64,000 bases of DNA from Bog-950 sp046329535 (GTDB lineage Bacteria > Bacteroidota > Bacteroidia > Chitinophagales > LD1). Positions within the stretch are counted from its first letter, which is position 1; every line of letters begins with the position of its first letter. Under the pieces are notes generated by a model that was not told where the DNA came from, did no database searches, and was given only the letters and a program-made list of their open reading frames with translations. The stretch covers positions 124,001 to 188,000 of the forward strand of contig JAXLUN010000001.1 in NCBI GenBank assembly GCA_046329535.1. Direction: 5' to 3'. Position numbers and translations under genes: made by a program. Below, piece after piece: positions 45,961 to 54,611 of the stretch.

Positions 45961-46903
45961 ACTCTTTGTTTACAATTCTGTTTTTGATGATAAACAGCGG
46001 TCTGCCTTTTACCTGGAAGAAAATACGAACTACATACTCACCAATGATGCCTAAGGAAACTAACTGTACTCCGCTAAACAGAATGATAGTGAAAAGAAGT
46101 CCGGTAAAACCTTCCACAACGGGAACATTAAAAACGAACTTTTTGACAAGAGTATAGGCGAAGTAGGAGAGCGCTATCACAATGGTTGAAATTCCCAGAT
46201 TAGTGATGAACTTAATGGGGATTTCGCTGAAATTAAAAATGCCATTCAGGGCAATTTTAATACGCTTGCTGATCGGGTATTTAGTTTCCCCGGCAGCTCT
46301 TTCAGGTCTATCATACTCATATCCTGTTTGCTTGAATCCAACCCAGGAGCGGAGGCCCCTCAGGTAACGACTTTCCTCAGGTAGTTGGTTCATGACGTTT
46401 ACTACTCTTCGACTTAGCAAAGCAAAGTCACCACTATCTAATGCTACATCAATGTTGCTCATCTTTTTCTGTATCCGGTAGTAGTAGTGGAACATTTGCT
46501 TTAACAGCCAGCCTTCCTTTCTGTTTTTCCGAACAGCATATACAACGTCATACCCCTCTTTATATAGTTCGTAAAATTTATCTAACAATTCTGGAGGGTC
46601 CTGCAGGTCGCCATCAATGCACATAACAGCCTCGGTACCTCTTGCTACTGATAATCCCGCACTTAATGCTAACTGATGTCCGAAGTTTCGCGAAAGAAAT
46701 ACACTTTGGTAGCGATGATCATTCAATGCCTGTAACTGCATTAGCTGAGCCGTATTATCTTTAGACCCATCATCCACCAAGACAACTTCCATGGTCAGTA
46801 GACTATTATCCATTAATTTATTAAGCCGCACTGTTAGCAGATTAAAGGATTCTTGTTCATTGTAAAGTGGAACAACAAAAGATATTTGAGGGATAACCGT
46901 CAT
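45947..46903 (-). CDS. Family 2 glycosyltransferase with two C-terminal membrane helices
   Basis: 318 residues. GT-A fold: ISFVVPLYNEQESF near 7, VLVDDGSKDNTAQLM near 40, MCIDGDLQDPPELLDKF near 94 (DxD-type metal site) and DSGDFALLSRR near 158. Two membrane helices follow near 235-255 and 265-290. This is the DPM1/ArnC/GtrB architecture that loads a sugar onto undecaprenyl phosphate. Overlaps the upstream GT39 gene by 4 nt (ATGA), so the two probably act together: one makes the lipid-linked sugar, the other uses it. Confidence 0.9.
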   Translation of the reverse strand: MTVIPQISFVVPLYNEQESFNLLTVRLNKLMDNSLLTMEVVLVDDGSKDNTAQLMQLQALNDHRYQSVFLSRNFGHQLALSAGLSVARGTEAVMCIDGDLQDPPELLDKFYELYKEGYDVVYAVRKNRKEGWLLKQMFHYYYRIQKKMSNIDVALDSGDFALLSRRVVNVMNQLPEESRYLRGLRSWVGFKQTGYEYDRPERAAGETKYPISKRIKIALNGIFNFSEIPIKFITNLGISTIVIALSYFAYTLVKKFVFNVPVVEGFTGLLFTIILFSGVQLVSLGIIGEYVVRIFFQVKGRPLFIIKNRIVNKEFTED

Positions 46904-48381
46904 TCTGTAATCTTGGTATTTAGTATTTCATACAAACGAATGTTTCTGGATTCTTCTATCAGCTTGTAATTGTAATGAGTTTCAAGATATTCTCTGGTTA
47001 TATCTTCGTTTAAAATGATTCTTTGCCCTACCTTGAATATATTCTTGCCAGAAAAGTTTTCGTAATCGAAATTCAGATTTCTAACATCATTGAGTCGGTT
47101 AATATAAAGGTGCCATTGAAGAGCATATGTTTGCGAAATGTATTTGTAATCTTTCAGGTCTTTGTTATTCCAGATGGCATCGCGTAGAAAATTAGAAAAA
47201 GCATAGAGGTTATCATCCGGTGAATCTCCGGCATATCGAACCATTTGAAATGCTTCATAGGTAGGTTGTGCGGAGAATATGATGACCAAAAGCAGAAAAA
47301 CTATCTTTTTTCGTAAAAATGAGAAGGTGCCGGATATTATCTCAGATACTTGAAGGATTAAGAGTGATAAGATTATAGCAAAAAGCGGATAAGTTGGTAA
47401 GTCATACCATGCCAGTTTTGTCTGACTTGTGGAGATAACAATGACAAATACTGAAACACATAACAGGATGAATAAACTAAGGCGAAAATTTTTTTTTCTT
47501 GAGTTGAAAAGTAACAAACCGACTGCAGCATATAGTCCCCATATCCAATTCGAAAATCGTTCAGTTCTGTAATGTGTAATATAATAGTTGAACGGTCCCT
47601 TATGCTCCTCATTAGTTTTAAGAAAGCGCCCGCCCAGTTCATTTTCATATACAGCCTGTATATAGCCAGGATTATAATGCTCTCTCAATAAGTAGTAACC
47701 CAATACAACAGTGATAAAACCGACCAACCCGATATAGAAGAATCTGTTTGTAACTGTCTCCAAAAATTGTTGTCGAAAAATTAAATAAAGAAGAAGAGCA
47801 GGTGAAAATAGGAGAGCGGCCACACTTTTTGTTAGAACACCACCCGCCAGGGCTGCAAAGAATAGGAGAAGATAGCTATCTTTTTTTGTTCCCTTTGACT
47901 CGGTATAAAGGAAGAACAGAATTAGATAGGTTGTAGTGAATAAGGTAAGCATGGAGTCAAACTCACCGTAACGACTGCCATGGTAATCCAGGTAACCTCT
48001 GGAGGTACATAATACTATTCCGGCTAATAAGCCCGCCCAGCCATTTTTAGTTACGAAAGTGATAAACACAAAAAGAATAATTGCCGTGAGTGAGGCACTG
48101 AATGCTGCCGGGAAACGCACCGAAAATTCAGTAAGCCCATGCAACTTAATGCATGCTGCCTGAGCCCAAATCATAAGCGGTGGTTTAGTGTTCCACATAT
48201 CCGGCTGAAAATTTACTGTGGTTACAACCAGGTTACCGGTTTTGCTCATTTCATATGCGTTGGTCGCTAATCTGGCTTCATCCCAAATACGATAGGGTAA
48301 TGAACTGAGGTGATAAAATTGGAAGTATAGGATAAACCCGAACAGAAGAAACCACTGTAAAGACCTTTCGGTAAATTTCAT
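46900..48381 (-). CDS. GT39/ArnT-like membrane glycosyltransferase
   Basis: 493 residues with about eleven hydrophobic segments. The first periplasmic loop YRIWDEARLATNAYEMSK near 32 has the DE motif, followed by WNTKPPLMIWAQAACIKL near 63, the KPPL signature of the ArnT/PMT_2 (GT39-83) family. These GT-C enzymes move a sugar from undecaprenyl phosphate to a lipid or protein acceptor in the periplasm. It is 9 nt downstream of a TonB receptor gene and overlaps GT2 by 4 nt. Acceptor unknown. Confidence 0.87.
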   Translation of the reverse strand: MKFTERSLQWFLLFGFILYFQFYHLSSLPYRIWDEARLATNAYEMSKTGNLVVTTVNFQPDMWNTKPPLMIWAQAACIKLHGLTEFSVRFPAAFSASLTAIILFVFITFVTKNGWAGLLAGIVLCTSRGYLDYHGSRYGEFDSMLTLFTTTYLILFFLYTESKGTKKDSYLLLFFAALAGGVLTKSVAALLFSPALLLYLIFRQQFLETVTNRFFYIGLVGFITVVLGYYLLREHYNPGYIQAVYENELGGRFLKTNEEHKGPFNYYITHYRTERFSNWIWGLYAAVGLLLFNSRKKNFRLSLFILLCVSVFVIVISTSQTKLAWYDLPTYPLFAIILSLLILQVSEIISGTFSFLRKKIVFLLLVIIFSAQPTYEAFQMVRYAGDSPDDNLYAFSNFLRDAIWNNKDLKDYKYISQTYALQWHLYINRLNDVRNLNFDYENFSGKNIFKVGQRIILNEDITREYLETHYNYKLIEESRNIRLYEILNTKITE

Positions 48382-48390
48382 TAAGTAAAA

Positions 48391-50751
48391 TTATATGCCA
48401 AACTCTAGCTTCCAAGTAAATACGGGAATAATGCCGATATTTTTTTTCACTTCAACAGCCTTCTTTTCGGGGTTGTATATTTTTTGAGCAACGTTTTCGC
48501 GGTTAATAATATTCTGTGCATCGAAGGAGAACTCCCAGGAGTATTTTTTTAAATTCCTTCTAAAACTTACACCAAAATCAATTCGAAAATAGTCAGGAAG
48601 TTTTTCACTAAACGCCTTGCTGTTTTGGTAAACGGTGGTATTTGCTGCTATTGATTTTTCTAAATCAATAGGTGTGGTTCGTTGACCTCCCCGCCAGATA
48701 ATTTTAGTGTTAATTCCAATGATGTGATTTTTCTTTTTGCCCAACACAAATTCCTTTCCGCCCAAGGCATTCATTACATAATTTACGTTGTAAGCTGTAT
48801 TTCGCCAAACTCCATCTACAGCCTTATATTGTGAGTTGAATAAGGAGGTGGTAAAAGTGAAATAGTAATGTTTCGAGAAGAATTTTTCCAAGGTCAACTC
48901 TAATCCGTAGTTATATCCTGTCCCGGTGCTTTGGAGCGGCAGATTTACAAAGCCATCATTGTAGTTAATAATACTGAAACTGCTATTGCTCGTATCTGAA
49001 CTAATAGGTACATTGAATAAATACTGAACGTATAATTCGGTTTTTAAACGAAAATCTTTCAGGAAACTAAAATTGTATCCTGCTACGGCATGAAGTGCCC
49101 TTGAAAAATCAATACTTTGATTCGGGTGGTCATTATTGGCTGCTATGTAGGAAACGTAGGTAGATATAGCATCAATTCTACTGTGTAATCCGGTTCCAAA
49201 ACTTAGAGTGTGCTTTTCATTGATTCGATATTCTCCACTCAAACGGGGTTCTACATATAGTTTATTATTGATGAATGAAAAGATGAAATGGGCACCGCTG
49301 TTTAACTGGAAGCGGTCACCAAAGCGGTGTTTCCATTGCACATAAGCTTGTGCCAAAGATGTATTGCCGGTATTATTGACTTTGTTTTGCGTTTGCTGAA
49401 TCAGGAATGAGTAAGCGTTACTCTTCAGTTGGAAATCTATATTGCTGTAAATTAAACCCGCCCGGATAGTGTTCCATGTGTTCAGTTTGGAGTTAAGCAT
49501 GGTGGTTGCTCTGAATGTCTTATAGATAAATTTATCCTCGCTTAAAGTGAATGGGGTAAAATTGTAATCGAGAGAGTCTTCATTGCTTGAGTTATTCGTA
49601 TAACTGTAACTTAAAACTGTTTTGAGGTATGTTCGGTTGTCTTTAAGTAATAAAAGGTGAGTTAATCCGGCCACCCCAACCATTTGTTTCTGTGCATATT
49701 CGCTTTTATCCGAAAATGTTTCCCATTGGGCTGTATCTCTTTTGGCTTTATTCCCCAAACTGCTCAACCCGCCTAACCCGAAAACAGTAAATGCTCCCGT
49801 TTTTTTAGATGGGAAATAGAAATTGAAACACAAATCCTGATACTTCGGTGTAACACTGTTACCACCTATATCAAACCCCATTAGCGCAAACAAATCGAGC
49901 GCTGAATAGCGATAATTGACCACATAAGAGCCTTTGTATTTTTTACTAAAAGGCCCTTCAATGTTTGCCTCTGCACCCAACACTCCGCCTTTTATAGTAA
50001 ACTCCCATCGGTCACTATTACCTTTTCGCAGGTTCAAATCAAACACTCCGCTAATGGCATTGCCATATTCTGCGGCAAACGCCCCGGAATAGAAGTCAGT
50101 ATTGGTTAGCATATTCGAGGAAAGGATGCTGACCCCTCCTCCGGTGGATCCTTCGTTACCGGCAAAATGGTTGGGGTTAGGAATTTCAATACCCTCCATT
50201 CTCCATAAAAGCCCTCGGGGCGAATTTCCTCTCACAATGATTTGATTGTTTTCATCATCTGCGGTTACTACTCCGGCAAAACTCTGAGCCATACGTGCCG
50301 GATCATTTTGAGTACCGGCATATCTATTCATTTCTTCAGCCGAGAAAGAACGCACGCTGATTGGCGCGAAATCATTATTCGATTTAGACTTATCCCGCTG
50401 ATTAATCACCACCACCTCTCTCATACTAGTTGTTTTCTCTTGCATTTCTATGCTCAGCGAAATCTGTTTGCCTGATACAACCAGTAACTCACTCACTACG
50501 GCATCCTCATATCCAACATAGGAACATCGAATGGTTTGTCGGCCAACAGTTACATTTTCTATCTTGAATGTTCCATCGACTGCCGTGGTAGCCCCTTGTG
50601 GCGGATTACTATTCAGTAGAAACACATTTACATCAGTTATTGGTTGTTTGGTGTCCTTATCTGTAATTTTTCCTTTTATGGTAGAGGTAAGTTGCTGTGA
50701 ATAGATACACAAACTAATGGAGAATAATACAAAAAAAGCAACGAAGCGCAT
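48391..50751 (-). CDS. TonB-dependent receptor with carboxypeptidase-regulatory-like domain
   Basis: 786 residues. The signal peptide is about 1-18 (ending CIYSQ). The CarboxypepD_reg-like domain is about 22-105 (GKITDKDTKQPITDVNVFLL, and CSYVGYEDAVV). The plug domain (about 125-235) has IIVRGNSPRGLLWRMEGIEI, and the barrel follows, ending FTWKLEFGI. The ligand cannot be told. First gene of a run with the GT39 and GT2 genes (9-nt and 4-nt spacing) and divergent from the EGF-like lipoprotein gene, 71 nt apart. Confidence 0.9.
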   Translation of the reverse strand: MRFVAFFVLFSISLCIYSQQLTSTIKGKITDKDTKQPITDVNVFLLNSNPPQGATTAVDGTFKIENVTVGRQTIRCSYVGYEDAVVSELLVVSGKQISLSIEMQEKTTSMREVVVINQRDKSKSNNDFAPISVRSFSAEEMNRYAGTQNDPARMAQSFAGVVTADDENNQIIVRGNSPRGLLWRMEGIEIPNPNHFAGNEGSTGGGVSILSSNMLTNTDFYSGAFAAEYGNAISGVFDLNLRKGNSDRWEFTIKGGVLGAEANIEGPFSKKYKGSYVVNYRYSALDLFALMGFDIGGNSVTPKYQDLCFNFYFPSKKTGAFTVFGLGGLSSLGNKAKRDTAQWETFSDKSEYAQKQMVGVAGLTHLLLLKDNRTYLKTVLSYSYTNNSSNEDSLDYNFTPFTLSEDKFIYKTFRATTMLNSKLNTWNTIRAGLIYSNIDFQLKSNAYSFLIQQTQNKVNNTGNTSLAQAYVQWKHRFGDRFQLNSGAHFIFSFINNKLYVEPRLSGEYRINEKHTLSFGTGLHSRIDAISTYVSYIAANNDHPNQSIDFSRALHAVAGYNFSFLKDFRLKTELYVQYLFNVPISSDTSNSSFSIINYNDGFVNLPLQSTGTGYNYGLELTLEKFFSKHYYFTFTTSLFNSQYKAVDGVWRNTAYNVNYVMNALGGKEFVLGKKKNHIIGINTKIIWRGGQRTTPIDLEKSIAANTTVYQNSKAFSEKLPDYFRIDFGVSFRRNLKKYSWEFSFDAQNIINRENVAQKIYNPEKKAVEVKKNIGIIPVFTWKLEFGI

Positions 50752-50822
50752 CTTCTGATGGTCTATTAAAAAGGAAGCCGAAGATAGATTTTTTGAACGG
50801 AGAATGAATATTTTTACACTCC

Positions 50823-51335
50823 ATGAAAATGAAGTTTACAGCTTTTGTAGTTTCCATTTTGATATTGCTGACAGTAGACAGTTGTAAGCAAGCCTGTAAA
50901 GATGTCACTTGCCAAAACGGTGGAGAGTGTACCTCTGGTGGTATTTGTAATTGTGCGGGCCGTTGGGGTGGTTTATACTGCGACAGTTTATGCCCCTTGG
51001 GCTATGAAGGAAACTATTGTATCACTTTATCTAAAACCAGATTTATTCGAACATGGAATGCTTCCACATCTTCCCCTTCTTCGGGTACGGTTCAGCATTC
51101 CTTATATGTAACCAGTGGTGCCGGGCCTGAAAAAATTATCATTACTAATTTCAATAATGAAGGATACTCCATGATTGGGTACATGAGCGGTAAGGATAAG
51201 TTTGATATTGTTAGTCAGAATGCAACTGGAACTTTCACCGGTAATGTGAATGGTTCCGGTAGAATGAGTGGTGATAATTTGACTATTGATTTAACCAAAC
51301 AGGGAGTAAACTACTTCGCTATCTGCAACAAGTAA
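50823..51335 (+). CDS. Lipoprotein with EGF-like cysteine motif
   Basis: 170 residues. The signal sequence ends in VDSC with Cys21 as likely lipidation site. Residues 21-67 hold ten Cys in an EGF-like spacing (CKDVTCQNGGECTSGG, then CNCAGRWGGLYCDSLC, GYEGNYC), including the CxNGG of EGF domains. The remainder is a beta-rich domain of about 100 residues with no named family. Similar EGF-plus-beta lipoproteins occur across Bacteroidota without known function. Heads a run with rluA-type and DUF885 genes (gap 5 nt). Confidence 0.8.
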   Translation: MKMKFTAFVVSILILLTVDSCKQACKDVTCQNGGECTSGGICNCAGRWGGLYCDSLCPLGYEGNYCITLSKTRFIRTWNASTSSPSSGTVQHSLYVTSGAGPEKIIITNFNNEGYSMIGYMSGKDKFDIVSQNATGTFTGNVNGSGRMSGDNLTIDLTKQGVNYFAICNK

Positions 51336-51340
51336 ACATA

Positions 51341-52057
51341 ATGACAGAAATACCGGTAATATTTATCGATGAAGATATAATGGTGGTAAATAAACCGGCT
51401 GGCATAACAGTCATTCCGGACCGGATACACACAGATAGAGAAACTATTCAGAGTATTTTACAAAAACAATTTGGCCGGCTTTGGGTGGTTCATCGCATCG
51501 ATCGCTTCACGAGCGGGGTTCTTTGCTTTGCCCGTAACGAAACAGCCCATAAGCATCTCTCGCTTCAATTTCAAAATCATCAGGTTCAGAAATTTTATAA
51601 AGCGGTTGTTGCTGGTAGAATGTTGGAGAGGAGTGGAACCGTTAATCAGCCAATTGCAGAGAATATGGCACGGCCGGGCACGATGTTGATTCATAGGAGA
51701 GGGAAGGAGGCTGTTAGTATTTATGAAGTAGAAGAAAGCTTTAAGCATGCTACTCTTTTGAATGTTGAAATTAAAACAGGTCGTACACACCAGATTCGTG
51801 TACACCTGGCATTTTTGGGAAATCCATTGCTAGTAGATGATTTATATGGTAAAGCTGATGCGTTTTATTTTTCTGCTATTAAGAGAAATTATAAGCCTTC
51901 TCGAGAGGAAGAAAGACCTACAATTGCTAGATTGACCTTACATGCATTTAAAGTAGTTCTGAATCATCCGGCATCTGGAGAATTAATGAGTTTCACAGCA
52001 CCATTACCTAAAGATTTAGAAACCCTCCTAAAACTGCTCCGCAAGTACGATTCTTAG
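51341..52057 (+). CDS. RluA-family pseudouridine synthase
   Basis: 238 residues. Isomerises uridine in rRNA or tRNA. VVHRIDRFTSGVLCFA carries the catalytic Asp54 in HRIDRFTSG, a variant of the usual HRLDxxTSG. VNKPAGITVIP near 18 and IKTGRTHQIRVHLAFLGNPLLVDDLYG near 150 are the other RluA motifs. There is no S4 domain, as in the short RluA/TruC-type forms. The site modified is unknown. Ten nt before the DUF885 gene. Confidence 0.92.
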   Translation: MTEIPVIFIDEDIMVVNKPAGITVIPDRIHTDRETIQSILQKQFGRLWVVHRIDRFTSGVLCFARNETAHKHLSLQFQNHQVQKFYKAVVAGRMLERSGTVNQPIAENMARPGTMLIHRRGKEAVSIYEVEESFKHATLLNVEIKTGRTHQIRVHLAFLGNPLLVDDLYGKADAFYFSAIKRNYKPSREEERPTIARLTLHAFKVVLNHPASGELMSFTAPLPKDLETLLKLLRKYDS

Positions 52058-52067
52058 AAAATTTGAT

Positions 52068-53837
52068 ATGAAAAATTACATCACTATTTTATTGCTGCTA
52101 CTAATTGGCGGAAATGCACTGAGCGCTCAGAAGACTGAACAAAAACAGAATCAGGATGCTGTATTTGATGAGTACAAAGTGAAGTTTATCGAACAGTTGT
52201 GGCAGATATATCCTGCTTGGGCTTCCTCAGTAGGCTATCATGCTTATGATTCATTGCTTATTGCTCCCGATGATGCCTCACGTAACCGGGAGTTGAAATT
52301 CATTTCAATGCAGGACAGTCTGCTGCATCAATTTAATATTGATACGCTGAGTCCTAACAACCGGATGGACTATAAATTGCTTGAAAACTACTTTCAATCG
52401 GTACGTTTTAATATTAGTGTTTTTAAAAGCTACGAGTGGGACCCTTCTACCTATAATATTGGTTCAGGTATTTTCGATATCCTCGATTATCATCAGTATT
52501 CACTCGAAGATAAGTTGCGAATCTTAACATTGAAGCTGTCGAAAGTACCGGCATATTATGCTGCTGCTAAAAAGAGTATTGTAAAGCCCACCCGTGAGCA
52601 TACCCTGCTTGCCGTTAGCCAAAACAAAGGTACAATGGCATTTTTTCTTAAAGACCTTCCCGATTCCCTCAAGTTAGCTAAGCTAAATCCTGCAGAAGTT
52701 GCCTTGTTTGAAAAGAACAAATCGTTGGCTAAGGCTGCTGTAGAAAACTATCTGAATTGGTTAACGGCAGATGTGTTACCCAAACTCACAGATAAAAACT
52801 CACATAGTTTCAGAATAGGTAAAGAGCTTTATGAAAAGAAGTTTGCTCTTGAGTTAAATTCGGCTTATACGGCTAAGCAAATGTACAATAAGGCACTGGC
52901 CCGCAAACAATTTGTTCATGCCGAAATGACCAAAGTTGCTGACGGATTATGGCCTAAATATTTTGGCAGTCGGTCTAGACCTAAAGATAGTTTAACCCTC
53001 ATACATCTACTCATAGATACAATTTCGGTGCAGCATTGCAATCGCGAAGATTTTCTAAGAACCATACAGCGTCAATTGCCAGAGTTAGTTCAGTTTGTAA
53101 ATGAGCATCATCTGTTAGGCCTTGACCCTACAAAACCTCTGGAGGTTAGAAGCACTCCTGGTTATATGGCTGGCGTAGCCGGTGCTTCCTTAAACTCTCC
53201 AGGTCCTTATGACAAAGGTGGGGTTACTTATTATAACGTGACCCCGCTTACAGATTATACAGATTCAGAAGCAGAAAGCTATCTTCGGGAATACAACAAT
53301 TACGTACTGCAGATACTAAATATACATGAGGCTATACCAGGCCATTATGTGCAGGGTGTTTATGCTAACCGTTCTCCCAGCATAATTAAAACTATCTTGG
53401 GTAATGGGGCTACTGTTGAAGGGTGGGCCTGCTATGTAGAACGCATGATGCTGGAAGAAGGCTATAAAGATTCACCCGAGATGCTTTTGTTTTACTACAA
53501 ATGGAACTTGCGTGAAGTGTGCAATTTCATTTTGGATTACAATATTCATTGCAACAACTGGAGCCGAGAACAGGTTCAAAATTTATTGGTGAATGAAGCA
53601 TTTCAGCAAACTACCGAAGCCATTGAAAAGTATAGACGTGCCACCCTTTCGCAGGTACAACTAGCCAGTTATTTTACCGGGTTAACAGAGCTATATGAGT
53701 TTCGGGAAGAGGCTAAGGTGAAACTTGGAGATAAGTTTAAACTAAATAAGTTTCATGAGCGCTTTCTAAGCTTTGGTTCAGCTCCAATAAAGGAAATTAG
53801 ACAGCTGCTCATGAAACAAGAAAGGGTAAAGGAGTAA
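52068..53837 (+). CDS. Exported DUF885 family protein, probable metallopeptidase
   Basis: 589 residues with a signal peptide (about 1-20, ALSAQ). The core motif HEAIPGHYVQ (His420, Glu421, His425) is an HExxPGH zinc site of the DUF885 family, and EGWACYVERMM with a conserved Glu follows about 40 residues later. Members behave as secreted helical peptidase-like proteins, but few have been tested. Predicted periplasmic. No neighbour hints at the substrate. Confidence 0.87.
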   Translation: MKNYITILLLLLIGGNALSAQKTEQKQNQDAVFDEYKVKFIEQLWQIYPAWASSVGYHAYDSLLIAPDDASRNRELKFISMQDSLLHQFNIDTLSPNNRMDYKLLENYFQSVRFNISVFKSYEWDPSTYNIGSGIFDILDYHQYSLEDKLRILTLKLSKVPAYYAAAKKSIVKPTREHTLLAVSQNKGTMAFFLKDLPDSLKLAKLNPAEVALFEKNKSLAKAAVENYLNWLTADVLPKLTDKNSHSFRIGKELYEKKFALELNSAYTAKQMYNKALARKQFVHAEMTKVADGLWPKYFGSRSRPKDSLTLIHLLIDTISVQHCNREDFLRTIQRQLPELVQFVNEHHLLGLDPTKPLEVRSTPGYMAGVAGASLNSPGPYDKGGVTYYNVTPLTDYTDSEAESYLREYNNYVLQILNIHEAIPGHYVQGVYANRSPSIIKTILGNGATVEGWACYVERMMLEEGYKDSPEMLLFYYKWNLREVCNFILDYNIHCNNWSREQVQNLLVNEAFQQTTEAIEKYRRATLSQVQLASYFTGLTELYEFREEAKVKLGDKFKLNKFHERFLSFGSAPIKEIRQLLMKQERVKE

Positions 53838-53840
53838 GGT

Positions 53841-54311
53841 TTAGTTCAGTTTCTCAACAGCTTCTTTTAAAGCAGTAAAGTTTACCTGTTCTCCGGGAGA
53901 TGCAGTGGTTTCCGAATATTGAACAATACCGGCTTTATCAATTAATACAACTCCACGTTTCGCTACTCCTTCGTACCCAAAAGCGAATGTTGGTAGAAAC
54001 ATATCATAGTCACGAATCAGTTTTTTGTTAAAATCAGAAAGCAGGTCAAATGTGATTCCGTTTTTCTCCTTGAAAACACCCAGAGAGAACAGCATATCTA
54101 CGGATACTCCAACCACGGAAGCATTGAAATTATTGTAATAAGCTAAATCGTCACGGCTGCTGCACAATTGCTCGGTGCAAACACCTGTAAAGGCTGCCGG
54201 AAAGAAATGAATAATGAGGTTTTTACCTGCAAAGTCGCTAAGCGAAACTTCTTTTTTGTCGGTGTTGAATAATTTGAAATCTGGGGCTTTGGTACCTGCT
54301 GCTAATGCCAT
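53841..54311 (-). CDS. Peroxiredoxin of the AhpE/BCP-like group
   Basis: 156 residues. Thioredoxin-fold peroxidase: FPAAFTGVCTEQLC carries the peroxidatic Cys45 in PxxxTxxC, and Cys50 is a possible partner. KAPDFKLFNTDKKEVSLSDF at the start and GVVLIDKAGIVQYSE fit the redoxin family. It reduces H2O2 or lipid peroxides in the cytoplasm with a thiol donor. Single gene, convergent with the DUF885 gene 3 nt away. Confidence 0.92.
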   Translation of the reverse strand: MALAAGTKAPDFKLFNTDKKEVSLSDFAGKNLIIHFFPAAFTGVCTEQLCSSRDDLAYYNNFNASVVGVSVDMLFSLGVFKEKNGITFDLLSDFNKKLIRDYDMFLPTFAFGYEGVAKRGVVLIDKAGIVQYSETTASPGEQVNFTALKEAVEKLN

Positions 54312-54456
54312 AATTTTTTTGTTTTCAGTTTAGTTATGCAACAATAATAGCCTAAGAAAGTTCTATGACCTAAAAAAAATTTCAACATCCCTTGCAACCA
54401 TTCAGGCAGGCGGTTAGTCTTATAAGCATAGTTTAGTTTTTAAGGGTTAAACTGAG

Positions 54457-54484
54457 AAGCCTCTCGCTGTGCGGGAGGTTTTTT
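54457..54484 (+). terminator. Orphan plus-strand terminator
   Basis: CCTCTCGC pairs with GCGGGAGG (8 bp, one G-T) across the loop TGT, preceded by AA and followed by six T. No plus-strand gene lies just upstream: the nearest ends at 53837, with the minus-strand peroxiredoxin gene between. It could close a short untranslated RNA starting after about 54330. The rest of the 300-nt gap (54312-54611) holds the promoter of the next gene and nothing else I recognise. Confidence 0.65.
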
Positions 54485-54529
54485 AGTTTATGCACGTTAT
54501 CTTAATCTCGTCAGAGAGTCCCTTCCTAT

Positions 54530-54557
54530 TTTGGTTTACATGAAGCTATTATGTTTG
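54530..54557 (+). promoter_or_regulatory. Candidate promoter of the T9SS Ig-like protein gene
   Basis: TTTG at 54530-54533 and TATGTTTG at 54550-54557 with a 16-nt spacer, a little short of the usual 18-19. The ATG is 54 nt downstream of the -7 box. Confidence 0.5.
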
Positions 54558-54611
54558 TTTCTATGGTTTTGCATACATTAGCATTTTATTAAACCAAACA
54601 CTTAACCTAAA

